Numbered from the stretch's first letter, positions 1 through 6,983 are shown. The stretch: 12,095 bases of DNA from Helicobacteraceae bacterium (GCA_027083665.1 JALWNV010000225.1:1-12095); one strand, 5' to 3'. Program-made: numbers and translations. The notes: generated from the sequence alone by a model not told the origin.

Positions 1-995
1 AGCGTGAAGAGATCAAAGAGATCTATGCGGGTGAGATCGGTGCGGTCGTCGGTCTGAAATCGACGACGACGGGGGACACACTCTGCGATCCGTCCGACAA
101 AGTCGTTCTCGAGCGGATGGACTTCCCGGATCCGGTTATCTCCGTCGCGGTCGAGCCCAAAACCAAAGCTGACCAGGAGAAAATGGGTATCGCGCTTCAG
201 AAACTGGCGGCGGAAGACCCCTCTTTCCGTGTCCATACGGACGAAGAGTCGGGTCAGACGATTATCTCGGGAATGGGCGAACTGCACCTCGAGATTATCG
301 TCGACCGTATGTTCCGCGAGTTCAAAGTCGAGGCGGAAGTCGGTGCGCCGCAGGTCGCTTACCGCGAATCGATCAAGAAAGAGGTCGAGCAGGAGTACAA
401 ATACGCCAAGCAGTCCGGCGGTCGCGGTCAGTTCGGTCACGTCTATCTGCGCGTCAAACCGGCGGATGCGGGTACCGGCTTTACTTTCCACAACGAGATC
501 AAAGGGGGTGTCATTCCGAAAGAGTTCATCCCTGCGGTCGAGAAAGGGTGCGAGGAAGCGATGCAAAACGGCGTCCTTGCCGGCTATCCGATCGAAGACG
601 TGGACGTCACGCTCTACGACGGTTCGTACCATGATGTCGACTCCTCGGAAATGGCGTTTAAACTCGCCGCTTCCATGGGCTTCAAAGAAGCGGCTCGCAA
701 AGCCGATCCCGCAATCCTCGAGCCGATGATGAAGGTCGAGGTCGAGGTGCCCGAAGAGTACATGGGTGACGTCATCGGCGACCTCAACCGTCGTCGCGGC
801 CAGGTCAACAATATGGGTGATCGCGGCGGAAACAAGATCGTCGACGCGTTCGTACCGCTTTCGGAGATGTTCGGATACTCCACGGACCTGCGTTCTTCGA
901 CACAGGGCCGCGCGACTTACGCGATGGAATTCGACCACTACTCCGAAGTTCCGCGCAACGTCGCCGAAGAGATTATCAAGAAACGCAACGGCTAG
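1..995 (+). CDS. fusA: Elongation factor G, C-terminal part (5' end outside window)
   Basis: EF-G is the ribosomal translocase: a GTPase that moves tRNA-mRNA after peptide bond formation and, with RRF, recycles ribosomes in the cytosol. Reading frame 3 is open from the window edge, so 330 codons of an approximately 690-residue protein are present and the GTPase domain lies upstream. The visible part starts at the end of domain II ([10 protein letters not shown], then TTTGDTLC). Domain III follows ([26 protein letters not shown]), then domain IV ([36 protein letters not shown]) and domain V ([25 protein letters not shown]). The ATG at 117 is an internal Met, not the start. The TAG stop at 993-995 is followed by a hairpin. 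In this phylum fusA usually ends the rpsL-rpsG-fusA operon, but those genes are not visible here. Nothing is odd; identification is secure. Confidence 0.97.
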   Translation, partial: REEIKEIYAGEIGAVVGLKSTTTGDTLCDPSDKVVLERMDFPDPVISVAVEPKTKADQEKMGIALQKLAAEDPSFRVHTDEESGQTIISGMGELHLEIIVDRMFREFKVEAEVGAPQVAYRESIKKEVEQEYKYAKQSGGRGQFGHVYLRVKPADAGTGFTFHNEIKGGVIPKEFIPAVEKGCEEAMQNGVLAGYPIEDVDVTLYDGSYHDVDSSEMAFKLAASMGFKEAARKADPAILEPMMKVEVEVPEEYMGDVIGDLNRRRGQVNNMGDRGGNKIVDAFVPLSEMFGYSTDLRSSTQGRATYAMEFDHYSEVPRNVAEEIIKKRNG

Positions 996-1006
996 ATATC
1001 GCTTCG

Positions 1007-1024
1007 TTCCGGGGATTCCCGGAA
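1007..1024 (+). terminator. Hairpin just after fusA, probable terminator or mRNA 3' end
   Basis: A perfect 7-bp stem, TTCCGGG / CCCGGAA with loop GATT, begins 11 nt after the fusA stop. It is GC-rich and well placed, but the following bases (TATCTTCCCC) are only moderately T-rich. It may therefore be a weak intrinsic terminator or a 3' stabilising hairpin. Confidence 0.5.
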
Positions 1025-1041
1025 TATCTTCCCCTATATCA

Positions 1042-1072
1042 TTTATAAAAAACTGCATCGGGCGTATGCAGT
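1042..1072 (-). terminator. Intrinsic terminator for the leftward prfB-bpt operon
   Basis: On the minus strand a 7-bp stem (ACTGCAT / ATGCAGT, plus-strand arms 1052-1058 and 1066-1072, loop 1059-1065) is followed directly by TTTTTATAAAT. This is the classical hairpin plus U-tract. It faces the leftward operon whose last gene stops at 1290, leaving about 220 nt of 3' untranslated RNA. On the plus strand the same stem is followed 3 nt later by TTTT, so weak bidirectional action is possible. Confidence 0.55.
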
Positions 1073-1145
1073 ACGTTTTCTCTCGCACAAAATGCCATTC
1101 TCATTATTACTGCTCCACTGGGAAAGAGTGTTGGGTATAAGCGGG

Positions 1146-1189
1146 TCTAAAGCTTCCGATTCCATATGCTCGGTATCGACAGCTTTAGC
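1146..1189. repeat. Inverted pair of the GGAATCGGCAGCTTTRA-type intergenic repeat (heads inward)
   Basis: The plus strand at 1172-1189 reads GGTATCGACAGCTTTAGC. The minus strand over 1163-1146 reads GGAATCGGAAGCTTTAGA. The two copies face each other 8 nt apart. Within them CTAAAGCT (1147-1154) and AGCTTTAG (1181-1188) are perfectly complementary, as are CCGA (1156-1159) and TCGG (1170-1173), so a bulged stem can form. A second, better conserved pair lies at 5489-5558. Both pairs sit between the 3' ends of convergent genes. A degenerate further half may lie at 1240-1253 (GGACA aagc TGTCC, containing CAAAGCTG). Confidence 0.6.
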
Positions 1190-1289
1190 GTCACGCTATT
1201 TCAGTATCCGATGAAAGTTGGCATATTATCAGCCGCCTTGGACAAAGCTGTCCGCTGCCAAGCATGTGATGCGGAGCCGGAAGAAGAGA

Positions 1290-2117
1290 CTACTCGGTAT
1301 TCTTTACCCGCTCCACATACAGATCACCGAAGAGAAACACATCTTTTAAAACGGCCTCGTTGACGAGCAGCAATTTGTCGAGTCCGATATAGAGTTCACC
1401 CTTTTTGCTGCGGAAGATATCCTGGTCGATAAAAACACGGCATACGAGTCTATTGAGCGGGCTATGGAGCAACGCGTTCACCGAACCGGGAGGAAGTGTT
1501 TCGAGAATAACCGTGCCGTTGCGGGATCCGACGGCCCTCAGCCGTTTTTTGACCGGAACAGAAGGGTTGTCGAGCAGGCTTCTGGCATTGAAATAGAGTG
1601 TCAGCAAATCGTCCCTTGCAAAAAAGTTCATCCGGAAATAGCGTGTTTCATGTTTCCTGACGACTGATGTTTCGAAAGCAAGGTTCTGAGGATTGAAACG
1701 GCGTTCGCTGATGTTCCGGTCGACGGACTGCGTCAGCCAGACGGTATTTCGTTTGTAATCAAAGGTATACACTTGTTCGCGCCGGAAATCGTCGAGTGTA
1801 CGGATAACGGTATAGCGCCGGGGCAGAAGTCTGCCGTCGGCAGTGACGAGCCCTTCGCTGGTATGAAATTCCCTGTGGTGATGTGCCAGGGAGGCGGCGA
1901 AGCCCTTGAGCCAGGCCTTGGCTTCGATACGGTAGCGGCCGTGACCGCGGCGGAATTGCAATGTCGTTTCGGCGATATCGCTGAAAAACGCATAGGAGAT
2001 GCTGTAGCGGGCATCGAGGGATTCCGGAAGAGAGGGTGTCCGGGCAAATGCCGAAAGAGAGAGCAATAGCGCCGGCAGCGCCCATCCGATACGAGGTGTT
2101 ACTCCAGAGGGGACCAT
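1290..2117 (-). CDS. Secreted DUF3108 family protein
   Basis: A 275-residue exported protein resembling the DUF3108 family, periplasmic or envelope proteins of unknown biochemical role. The chosen ATG at 2117 gives MVPSGVTPRIGW, then a hydrophobic stretch (residues about 11-22, WALPALLLSLSAFA), with a plausible signal peptidase I site after SAFA. The body has the family's look: an early YSISYAFFSDIAETTLQF strand, RYRIEAKAWLKGFAASL, then RRYTVIR and VYTFDYKRNTVWLTQS. An upstream in-frame ATG at 2159 would add 14 arginine-rich residues with no ribosome binding site and spoil the signal peptide. The gene start overlaps the end of bpt by 19 nt, so it is the last gene of the prfB operon and probably translationally coupled. 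The family call rests on pattern memory; export is well supported. Confidence 0.75.
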   Translation of the reverse strand: MVPSGVTPRIGWALPALLLSLSAFARTPSLPESLDARYSISYAFFSDIAETTLQFRRGHGRYRIEAKAWLKGFAASLAHHHREFHTSEGLVTADGRLLPRRYTVIRTLDDFRREQVYTFDYKRNTVWLTQSVDRNISERRFNPQNLAFETSVVRKHETRYFRMNFFARDDLLTLYFNARSLLDNPSVPVKKRLRAVGSRNGTVILETLPPGSVNALLHSPLNRLVCRVFIDQDIFRSKKGELYIGLDKLLLVNEAVLKDVFLFGDLYVERVKNTE

Positions 2118-2836
2118 CGGGCCTGTTCCTGCTCGTCGGGACGGCCTGTCAGCCGCCATTGCGGACGATAGTCGCGCTTATATTCCAGGCTCGGGCATCC
2201 TTGTACATAATAGCCCAGATAAATCCAGCGCAACCCCCGCTCTTTTGCCATGAGGATCTGCCGCAAAAGCGAGTACTTCCCCGGAGAAAGCCGAGCGTAG
2301 TCGGGATCGTAGTAGAAATAGATCGAGGAGATTCCCGAAGGAAGAATGTCGATCAGGTCGACGCCGACAAGTCTGCTGCCGTCGAAATAGAGGACTTCGT
2401 AGCCGAAATCGTTATGGCCCTGTACAAATGAGGTATAGTAGTTCTCCGGGGTAACGGGCTGCTCTTCCCATCCGCGCCGCTCATGCATATAGCGATGGTA
2501 GGCGATGAAGAGTTCCAGATGCGTCCGGGTCATGCTCGGACGCCGGATAAAGGTTCTGATATGGCGGTTCTTTCGCATTACCCGCTTTTCCGAGCGGCTG
2601 AAGGTATAGGCATCGACATCGATTTTCACACTTTCGCAAGCCTGGCATCCGGCACAGATGGGCCGGAAGAACATCTCGCCGAAACGTCGCCAGCCGCGGG
2701 AAACGAGGTGATCGCAATATTCGGCTGAAGCGTTTGATATGACTTTGAAGTGGGTGGTCTGGTGGCGGCCGCTCAGGTAGGCGCACGTCTCGTCGAGCGC
2801 ACACTCGCGCAGCAGACGGTTCTGTGCGGTTTTCAT
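2099..2836 (-). CDS. bpt: Aspartate/glutamate leucyltransferase (Bpt)
   Basis: A 245-residue cytosolic enzyme of the Bpt family. The family transfers leucine from Leu-tRNA to proteins with N-terminal Asp or Glu, creating an N-degron read by ClpS/ClpAP. The N-terminal ATE domain shows the family cysteines: C18 in CAYLSGR, and C61, C64 and C67 in RPICAGCQACESVKI. SRSEKRVMRKN follows at about 80-90. The C-terminal GNAT-like half carries RLVGVDLIDILPSGISSIYF (155-174), YDPDY, LSPGKYSLLRQI (183-194) and YLGYYVQGCPSLEYKRDYRP (206-225). Length and motifs match full-length family members. The ATG overlaps the upstream stop as ATGA and has no Shine-Dalgarno sequence, so it probably depends on re-initiation after the lipoprotein gene. 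The DUF3108 gene overlaps its 3' end. Substrate specificity (Leu transfer rather than Arg) is inferred from the bacterial family. Confidence 0.92.
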   Translation of the reverse strand: MKTAQNRLLRECALDETCAYLSGRHQTTHFKVISNASAEYCDHLVSRGWRRFGEMFFRPICAGCQACESVKIDVDAYTFSRSEKRVMRKNRHIRTFIRRPSMTRTHLELFIAYHRYMHERRGWEEQPVTPENYYTSFVQGHNDFGYEVLYFDGSRLVGVDLIDILPSGISSIYFYYDPDYARLSPGKYSLLRQILMAKERGLRWIYLGYYVQGCPSLEYKRDYRPQWRLTGRPDEQEQARWSPLE

Positions 2837-3486
2837 GGTTTGTGTTCGAGAAGGTGTCCCGATGTCGCGTGGTGGATCGTTTCGATGAGGCGGTTTTTCT
2901 GCTCGGGCGGGATTTTGTCGGATGCGAGCGCACCGAGCATTTCCTTGGCCATCTGCATCTTCAGCTCCTGCTCCTGCATCCGCAGCTGCAGCTCGCGCTC
3001 ATGCTGACGTTCCTCTTTTTCATGTTGACGCTTTTTGTGATTGTGGTAGAAGAGAAAACCGAACAGTGCCAGCAGGGCGGTTCCGACCAGCGCGAGGATT
3101 CCCAGCCGGTATTCGTGCTCTTTTTCGAGTGCGAGCCGTTTGGTCTCTTCTTCTTTTTCGATGGCGATCTTCTGGGCTTCGAGCTCCTTGATCGTAATCT
3201 CTTTGTCGGTTTCGGCACGCGAGAGATCCGTCTCGCTCTTGATCTGCTGTACGCCGAGCGCCTTCTCTTTTTCGATCTGCGCGATCTTCTCTTTGGTCTG
3301 CGCTTCGATCTTCGCTTTTTCGATCTCGGTGTTTTTCGCCGCAATCGCTTCGGAATACGGGGAGTGCTGCGGCACGGCCGTCTTGCCGGCGATAAAGGGC
3401 CGCGAAAGGGTTTTCGTATGAGTGCCTTCGCCGCAGCCGGCGAGTATCACCGCGATGATCGGGACGAGAAAAAATGAGATACGCAT
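2833..3486 (-). CDS. Lipoprotein with two coiled coils flanking a transmembrane helix
   Basis: A 217-residue protein I cannot assign to a named family. It begins with a lipoprotein signal (MRISFFLVPIIAVILAGC, lipobox LAGC, acylated Cys18). A short polar stretch follows, then a charged Ala/Glu/Lys helix at about 44-126 with strong coiled-coil character (KNTEIEKAKIEAQTKEKIAQ). A clear membrane helix comes at about 128-147 (LGILALVGTALLALFGFLFY), followed by HNHKKRQ (positive inside) and a second charged coil at about 150-187 (repeated HEKEERQHERELQ-type and MQEQELKMQM). The tail is soluble. The topology implied is a lipid anchor and long coil outside the inner membrane and a short coil in the cytosol. 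It starts 4 nt after the prfB stop with a good GGGGG ribosome site, and its TGA overlaps the bpt ATG. A bridging or scaffolding role is only inference. Confidence 0.85.
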   Translation of the reverse strand: MRISFFLVPIIAVILAGCGEGTHTKTLSRPFIAGKTAVPQHSPYSEAIAAKNTEIEKAKIEAQTKEKIAQIEKEKALGVQQIKSETDLSRAETDKEITIKELEAQKIAIEKEEETKRLALEKEHEYRLGILALVGTALLALFGFLFYHNHKKRQHEKEERQHERELQLRMQEQELKMQMAKEMLGALASDKIPPEQKNRLIETIHHATSGHLLEHKP

Positions 3487-3490
3487 GAAT

Positions 3491-4588
3491 TTACCCCCTG
3501 CTTTGTGCGATCAATACCCCTTCGAGCATTTTGTCGATATCACCGTCGAGAATACCGCTGACATTGGAGTAGGCTTCGTTGGAACGGGTGTCTTTGACCT
3601 GCTGGTACGGCTGCATGACGTACGAACGGATCTGATGCCCCCAGCCGATGTCGCTTTTTTCGATTCCCTCCTCTTCGGCTTTCTGTTTTTCGAGTTCGTA
3701 CTCGTACAGGCGGGATTTGAGCATCTTCATCGCCGTGGCTTTGTTCTTGTGCTGGCTGCGGTCGTTTTGGCACTGCACGACAATCCCGGTCGGCTCATGC
3801 GTAATCCGGATAGCGGATTCGGTCTTGTTGACGTGCTGACCGCCCGCACCCGAAGCGCGGTAGGTGTCGATGCGGATGTCCTTGTCCTCGATAACGATAT
3901 CGATATCGTCATCGATTTCAGGCGACACCATGACGGAGGTGAAAGAGGTGTGGCGTTTGGCGTTGGAGTCGAACGGGCTGATACGTACGAGCCGGTGGAT
4001 GCCGTTTTCGACCTTGAGGTAGCCGTAGGCGTTTTCGCCCTTGATCAGAATGGAAGCATCTTTGATGCCGGCTTCTTCTCCGGCCTGGTAGTCGAGTGTT
4101 TCAACACTGAAACCGTGCCGTTCCGCCCAGCGCGTATACATCCGAAGCAGCATCGAGGCCCAGTCCTGCGACTCGGTGCCGCCGGCGCCGGGGTGGATGG
4201 AGACGATCGCGTTGCTGGCGTCGTTCGGACCGCTGAGCAGGGTCTCTATTTCCATCGTACGCACCCGCTCTTCGAGCGCTTCCGCCTCGTCGAAAAGCGT
4301 CTGGACGGTCTCTTCGTCGTTCTCTTCCTTCGCCATTTCGTAAAGTTCCGCGGCGTCGTTGACGGCGTTGGCCGCGATGCGGTATTTTTCCAGTTTGCGC
4401 TCGAGCTGGGTCTTCTCTTTCTGCACGGCCGCCGCGCGGGCCGCGTCGTTCCAGAAGTCCTGAGAGTTCTCCAGCTCTTCGATCTCGGCAAGGCGCTTTT
4501 CGATCTTTTCCGGCTGGACGACGCCGGTAATGTTTTCCATTTTCGTTTTGAGTGTTTTGAGCAGTTCGCCGTATTCGTAATGGTCCAA
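3491..4588 (-). CDS. prfB: Peptide chain release factor 2 (RF2), TTG start, no frameshift
   Basis: RF2 recognises UGA and UAA stop codons and triggers peptide release on the ribosome. From the TTG at 4588 the protein has 365 residues, the length of E. coli RF2. The stop-codon reading tripeptide SPF is at 204-206 and the catalytic GGQ at 249-251 ([13 protein letters not shown]), essentially where E. coli has them. Residue 246 is Ser, an active-type residue, unlike the Thr of E. coli K-12. A good ribosome site (GGGAGAG) lies just before the TTG. The alternative ATG at 4645 would add 19 residues ([13 protein letters not shown]...) unlike the family and would overlap the promoter -10 box. The frame is continuous at the N-terminus, so the autoregulatory CUU-UGA frameshift found in many bacteria is absent. 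It is the first gene of a four-gene operon and is divergent from panC. Confidence 0.96.
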   Translation of the reverse strand: MDHYEYGELLKTLKTKMENITGVVQPEKIEKRLAEIEELENSQDFWNDAARAAAVQKEKTQLERKLEKYRIAANAVNDAAELYEMAKEENDEETVQTLFDEAEALEERVRTMEIETLLSGPNDASNAIVSIHPGAGGTESQDWASMLLRMYTRWAERHGFSVETLDYQAGEEAGIKDASILIKGENAYGYLKVENGIHRLVRISPFDSNAKRHTSFTSVMVSPEIDDDIDIVIEDKDIRIDTYRASGAGGQHVNKTESAIRITHEPTGIVVQCQNDRSQHKNKATAMKMLKSRLYEYELEKQKAEEEGIEKSDIGWGHQIRSYVMQPYQQVKDTRSNEAYSNVSGILDGDIDKMLEGVLIAQSRG

Positions 4589-4623
4589 AATCTCTCCCGT
4601 GTAAAGCGGTTTGTTGTATAGGT

Positions 4624-4629
4624 TATAAT
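4624..4629 (+). promoter_or_regulatory. Probable panC -10 box
   Basis: A perfect TATAAT lies 30 nt before the panC ATG, leaving room for a leader of about 20 nt and the AGAGG ribosome site at 4646-4650. No convincing -35 box is seen at the expected distance, which is common in this phylum. It lies only 4 bp from the opposing prfB -10 box. Confidence 0.5.
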
Positions 4630-4633
4630 GGCG

Positions 4634-4639
4634 ATTATA
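4634..4639 (-). promoter_or_regulatory. Probable prfB operon -10 box
   Basis: The minus strand reads a perfect TATAAT here, 45 nt upstream of the TTG start of prfB, with no clear -35 box. It overlaps the coding sequence that would be produced from the rejected upstream ATG at 4645, which supports the internal TTG start. Together with the panC box it forms a compact back-to-back promoter pair. Confidence 0.5.
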
Positions 4640-4658
4640 TTCCATAGAGGCTTAAAAG

Positions 4659-5480
4659 ATGAAGATTTTGCGTACACCGGCCGATCTCAAAGCGGCCCTT
4701 CAAGCACACAGCGGGACGATCGGGTTCGTTCCGACGATGGGGGCGCTGCATTCGGGGCATCGGGCACTGATCGCTGCGGCCCGGCAGGAGAACGACATCG
4801 TTGTCGTGTCGATCTTTGTCAACCCGACGCAGTTTCTCGCGGGCGAAGATCTCGACGCCTATCCCCGCCGTATCGAGGCCGACGAAAAGATTTGCGAGCT
4901 TTCGGGGGTGGATTATCTCTTTTATCCGGAGGTTTCGCAGATGTACGGCCGTGACGAAGTGACGGTCTGTGCCCCGGACGTTCGAGGCTATATCCTCGAG
5001 GGCACATCGCGTCCTGGGCATTTTTCCGGGGTTTTGACGGTCGTGAACAAACTGCTCAATATCGTCGCCCCGGACCGGGCCTATTTCGGCAAAAAGGACG
5101 CGCAGCAGCTGATGCTGATCGAGACGATGGTGAACAATCTTTTCATGCGCGTCGAGATCGTACCCTGCGAAACGGTCCGTGACGACGACGGGTTGGCGTT
5201 GAGCTCGCGCAATGCCTATCTCTCGCCGGAAGAACGCGAAGAGGCGCTCAAAATTCCGCGTGCGCTCAAGCGTGCGACGAAACTGGTGATGCAGGGAGTG
5301 ACGCGAAGCGATCGTATCGTGGCGGAAATGACGGCGGTACTCGAACCGCTGGAAGTCGAGTACGCGGTGGTGGTCGACCGGCGCTTCGCGCCGGCGGAAC
5401 ATGTCGAGATCGGCAATACGATTATCCTCGTCGAAGCCCTCGTCGGCACGACCCGTCTGCTGGACAACGTCTGGATATAG
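4659..5480 (+). CDS. panC: Pantothenate synthetase (pantoate-beta-alanine ligase)
   Basis: PanC condenses D-pantoate and beta-alanine with ATP (via pantoyl-adenylate) to give pantothenate, the precursor of coenzyme A, in the cytosol. The 273-residue product is of normal family length. Class I nucleotidyl-transferase signatures are present: PTMGALHSGH (25-34, the HIGH-like motif), NPTQF (54-58), the RPGHFSGVLTVV segment (117-128), FGKKDAQQ (142-149, with the KKD of the active site) and LSSRN (180-184, the KMSKS-like segment). The ATG at 4659 has AGAGG 8 nt upstream and a TATAAT at 4624. panB or panD is not adjacent in this window. It appears to be a monocistronic gene, divergent from prfB and convergent with the lipoprotein gene; its 3' gap holds two inverted-repeat elements. 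Confidence 0.97.
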   Translation: MKILRTPADLKAALQAHSGTIGFVPTMGALHSGHRALIAAARQENDIVVVSIFVNPTQFLAGEDLDAYPRRIEADEKICELSGVDYLFYPEVSQMYGRDEVTVCAPDVRGYILEGTSRPGHFSGVLTVVNKLLNIVAPDRAYFGKKDAQQLMLIETMVNNLFMRVEIVPCETVRDDDGLALSSRNAYLSPEEREEALKIPRALKRATKLVMQGVTRSDRIVAEMTAVLEPLEVEYAVVVDRRFAPAEHVEIGNTIILVEALVGTTRLLDNVWI

Positions 5481-5488
5481 TACATCGC

Positions 5489-5558
5489 TGGAAACGGCAG
5501 CTTTGATTCAAATTTTATCGGGAGAGGAAATACGGCGGCGTCAAAGCTGCCGATTCCA
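5489..5558. repeat. Inverted pair of the GGAATCGGCAGCTTTRA-type intergenic repeat (heads outward)
   Basis: The plus strand at 5489-5506 reads TGGAAACGGCAGCTTTGA. The minus strand over 5558-5541 reads TGGAATCGGCAGCTTTGA. The 18-bp arms differ at one position, and the inner 12 bp (CGGCAGCTTTGA / TCAAAGCTGCCG) are perfect. The spacer is 34 nt. The pair starts 8 nt after the panC stop and could form a strong RNA hairpin there, but no T-tract follows. The same unit in the opposite arrangement is found at 1146-1189. Confidence 0.7.
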
Positions 5559-5590
5559 AAAGACGGAAGCGGCGGTATGATTGCAGTGCA

Positions 5591-5627
5591 TTCCCGCATG
5601 TACCCGGGATGACGCCGGGAGCGGGAA
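5591..5627. repeat. GC-rich compound hairpin between convergent genes
   Basis: The outer arms TTCCCGC (5591-5597) and GCGGGAA (5621-5627) enclose the inner arms CCCGG (5603-5607) and CCGGG (5615-5619) around a 7-nt loop. It has the flavour of the TTCCCGC...GCGGGAA palindromes scattered in many proteobacterial genomes. It sits 4 nt beyond the stop of the lipoprotein gene and 110 nt beyond panC. Neither side has a T-tract, so it may protect 3' ends or impede transcription rather than act as a standard intrinsic terminator. Confidence 0.5.
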
Positions 5628-5631
5628 AGAT

Positions 5632-6951
5632 TCAGTTGTAATATGCGATATTGGTTGAACCTTCGTAAGAGGTGCCCGCTTCATCGAATTCGAGACACAT
5701 CGTTTTTGTTCTGGCCGCTTCGCCGGTGAACATATAGCTCAATACATGTGCACCGTCTGGACCGGTGTCTTCCGTTTTGATCTGTGCCGATCCGAATCCG
5801 TAATCGGTACAGTGCATCGGCGTATCGCTTTCATAGCTTTTTTGATTGTCAAACGTCGTTCCGTTCATCAGTTTGGCGATATTCGCATGGTTGTAGATCG
5901 TTAGGTTTTTCGCGTTGTTCAGTTCGGAGTTCGTCGATGCAGAAGAGCTGCTGGATGATGCGCTGACGATATGCGTCTTGACAGTCGCTTCGTCGATACC
6001 GTTTTCATCATTGCTGAGAATGGCAGTCACTGTGTACGGTAACGCGGTCGATTGGCCGACGGTGATCTGATTGTACTCATTGGGTGTTGTTATACCGGAA
6101 ACGAAAAAAGCACCGAGCTGTTTGCCGTCGTCGAAGACGAGGTTTTGCAGAGCGACATTGTTGCCGTCGGATTCATGATAATTGTCATCGCGTGCAACAT
6201 AAACGGAACCGTCGGCAATTTCAAAAACGACGATGGCTTTATGGTTTGAAAGGAAAATGTATGAGACTTTTTCGATGTCGTTGATTTTTGTGCCGCTTTT
6301 GTACTCCGCAACGACGGTATAGCCTGCCAAATCGGATGAAGAAATACTGTCTAAGCCGCCGCTGTGTGACGAGCTGCTGCTACCGGCTTCGGCGGAGCTG
6401 CTGCTGTGCGGCAGGAAAGTGTTTTGCAGATGCTCCAGCGCGGACTGGGCATCCACGGCGGTGACACCGGCGGTAGCGATAAGTTCGTCGAGGTTGACGT
6501 TTTTGATCTGGACGCCGGTGTCGAAGCGGGCTGCCATGCCGCTGTCGATCTCGATACCGTTTTCCGGATTACCGTCTTTGTCGAGCGACTGAAGAAACTG
6601 TGCGATTTTGATCACTTCGGGATCGTTGAAGGTCGTTCGGGGAACTCCGGCGAGATCCTGCGGCCGCACATCGCCGTCGGGTGTCGGCCATGCCGTCCAT
6701 CCGAGCAGGAGTTTTCCGATATAAAAAGTGACGGACGTCGCGTTTGCGTCACAGACGAACAGTCCGCTTTCATCCGTCGTCCCGCGCTGGGTTCCGCAGA
6801 CATAGAGTGCTCCTTTTACGCCCGAATCCACAAGGTGCCCCTGTGTCGTTGCGGGGCCGCCCGTCCCCGGGGAACTGCTTCCGCCGCCCCCGCCGCATCC
6901 GACGAGAAGGGCGGCTGTTCCAAAAGCCAGAGCCAGTGTCGATTTTTTCAT
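5632..6951 (-). CDS. Large lipoprotein with serine-rich linkers
   Basis: A 439-residue predicted lipoprotein of unknown function. The chosen ATG at 6951 gives MKKSTLALAFGTAALLVGC (lipobox LVGC, Cys19) with AAAGGA 7-12 nt upstream. The longer in-frame start at 6993 lies in the promoter. After a Gly/Ser tether, residues about 38-180 resemble a module common in surface lipoproteins: a small beta domain with a probable disulfide (C52 and C67, in the LYVCGTQRGTTDESGLFVC region), then a helical part with IAQFLQSLDKDGNPENGIEI. Ser-rich linkers (183-206 and 330-338) separate a second domain (about 209-329) and a third (about 341-439, with C381 and C419). I recognise no enzymatic motif. It lies downstream of a two-component system in the same direction, behind its own promoter and an 11-bp tandem repeat, which suggests it is a target of that system. 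Surface exposure is inferred. Confidence 0.85.
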   Translation of the reverse strand: MKKSTLALAFGTAALLVGCGGGGGSSSPGTGGPATTQGHLVDSGVKGALYVCGTQRGTTDESGLFVCDANATSVTFYIGKLLLGWTAWPTPDGDVRPQDLAGVPRTTFNDPEVIKIAQFLQSLDKDGNPENGIEIDSGMAARFDTGVQIKNVNLDELIATAGVTAVDAQSALEHLQNTFLPHSSSSAEAGSSSSSHSGGLDSISSSDLAGYTVVAEYKSGTKINDIEKVSYIFLSNHKAIVVFEIADGSVYVARDDNYHESDGNNVALQNLVFDDGKQLGAFFVSGITTPNEYNQITVGQSTALPYTVTAILSNDENGIDEATVKTHIVSASSSSSSASTNSELNNAKNLTIYNHANIAKLMNGTTFDNQKSYESDTPMHCTDYGFGSAQIKTEDTGPDGAHVLSYMFTGEAARTKTMCLEFDEAGTSYEGSTNIAYYN

Positions 6952-6983
6952 TTTGCATCCTTTGAAGTGTTTGTTACTATTAT

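Noticed and set aside
1044..1166. Minus-strand small frame of about 40 codons (MESEALDPL...) downstream of the DUF3108 gene
   Set aside because: No ribosome binding site, it starts within the inverted repeat and ends in the terminator; there is no sign of coding selection.
2118..2159. Longer N-terminus for the DUF3108 protein from the ATG at 2159
   Set aside because: It lacks a ribosome site, overlaps bpt by 61 nt and adds an arginine-rich stretch before an otherwise normal signal peptide.
3422..4621. Open frame of 399 codons on the plus strand opposite prfB
   Set aside because: It is the antisense shadow of prfB, which has the SPF and GGQ motifs. The shadow protein is Val/Phe/Asp-rich low-quality sequence with no domain, and has no ribosome site.
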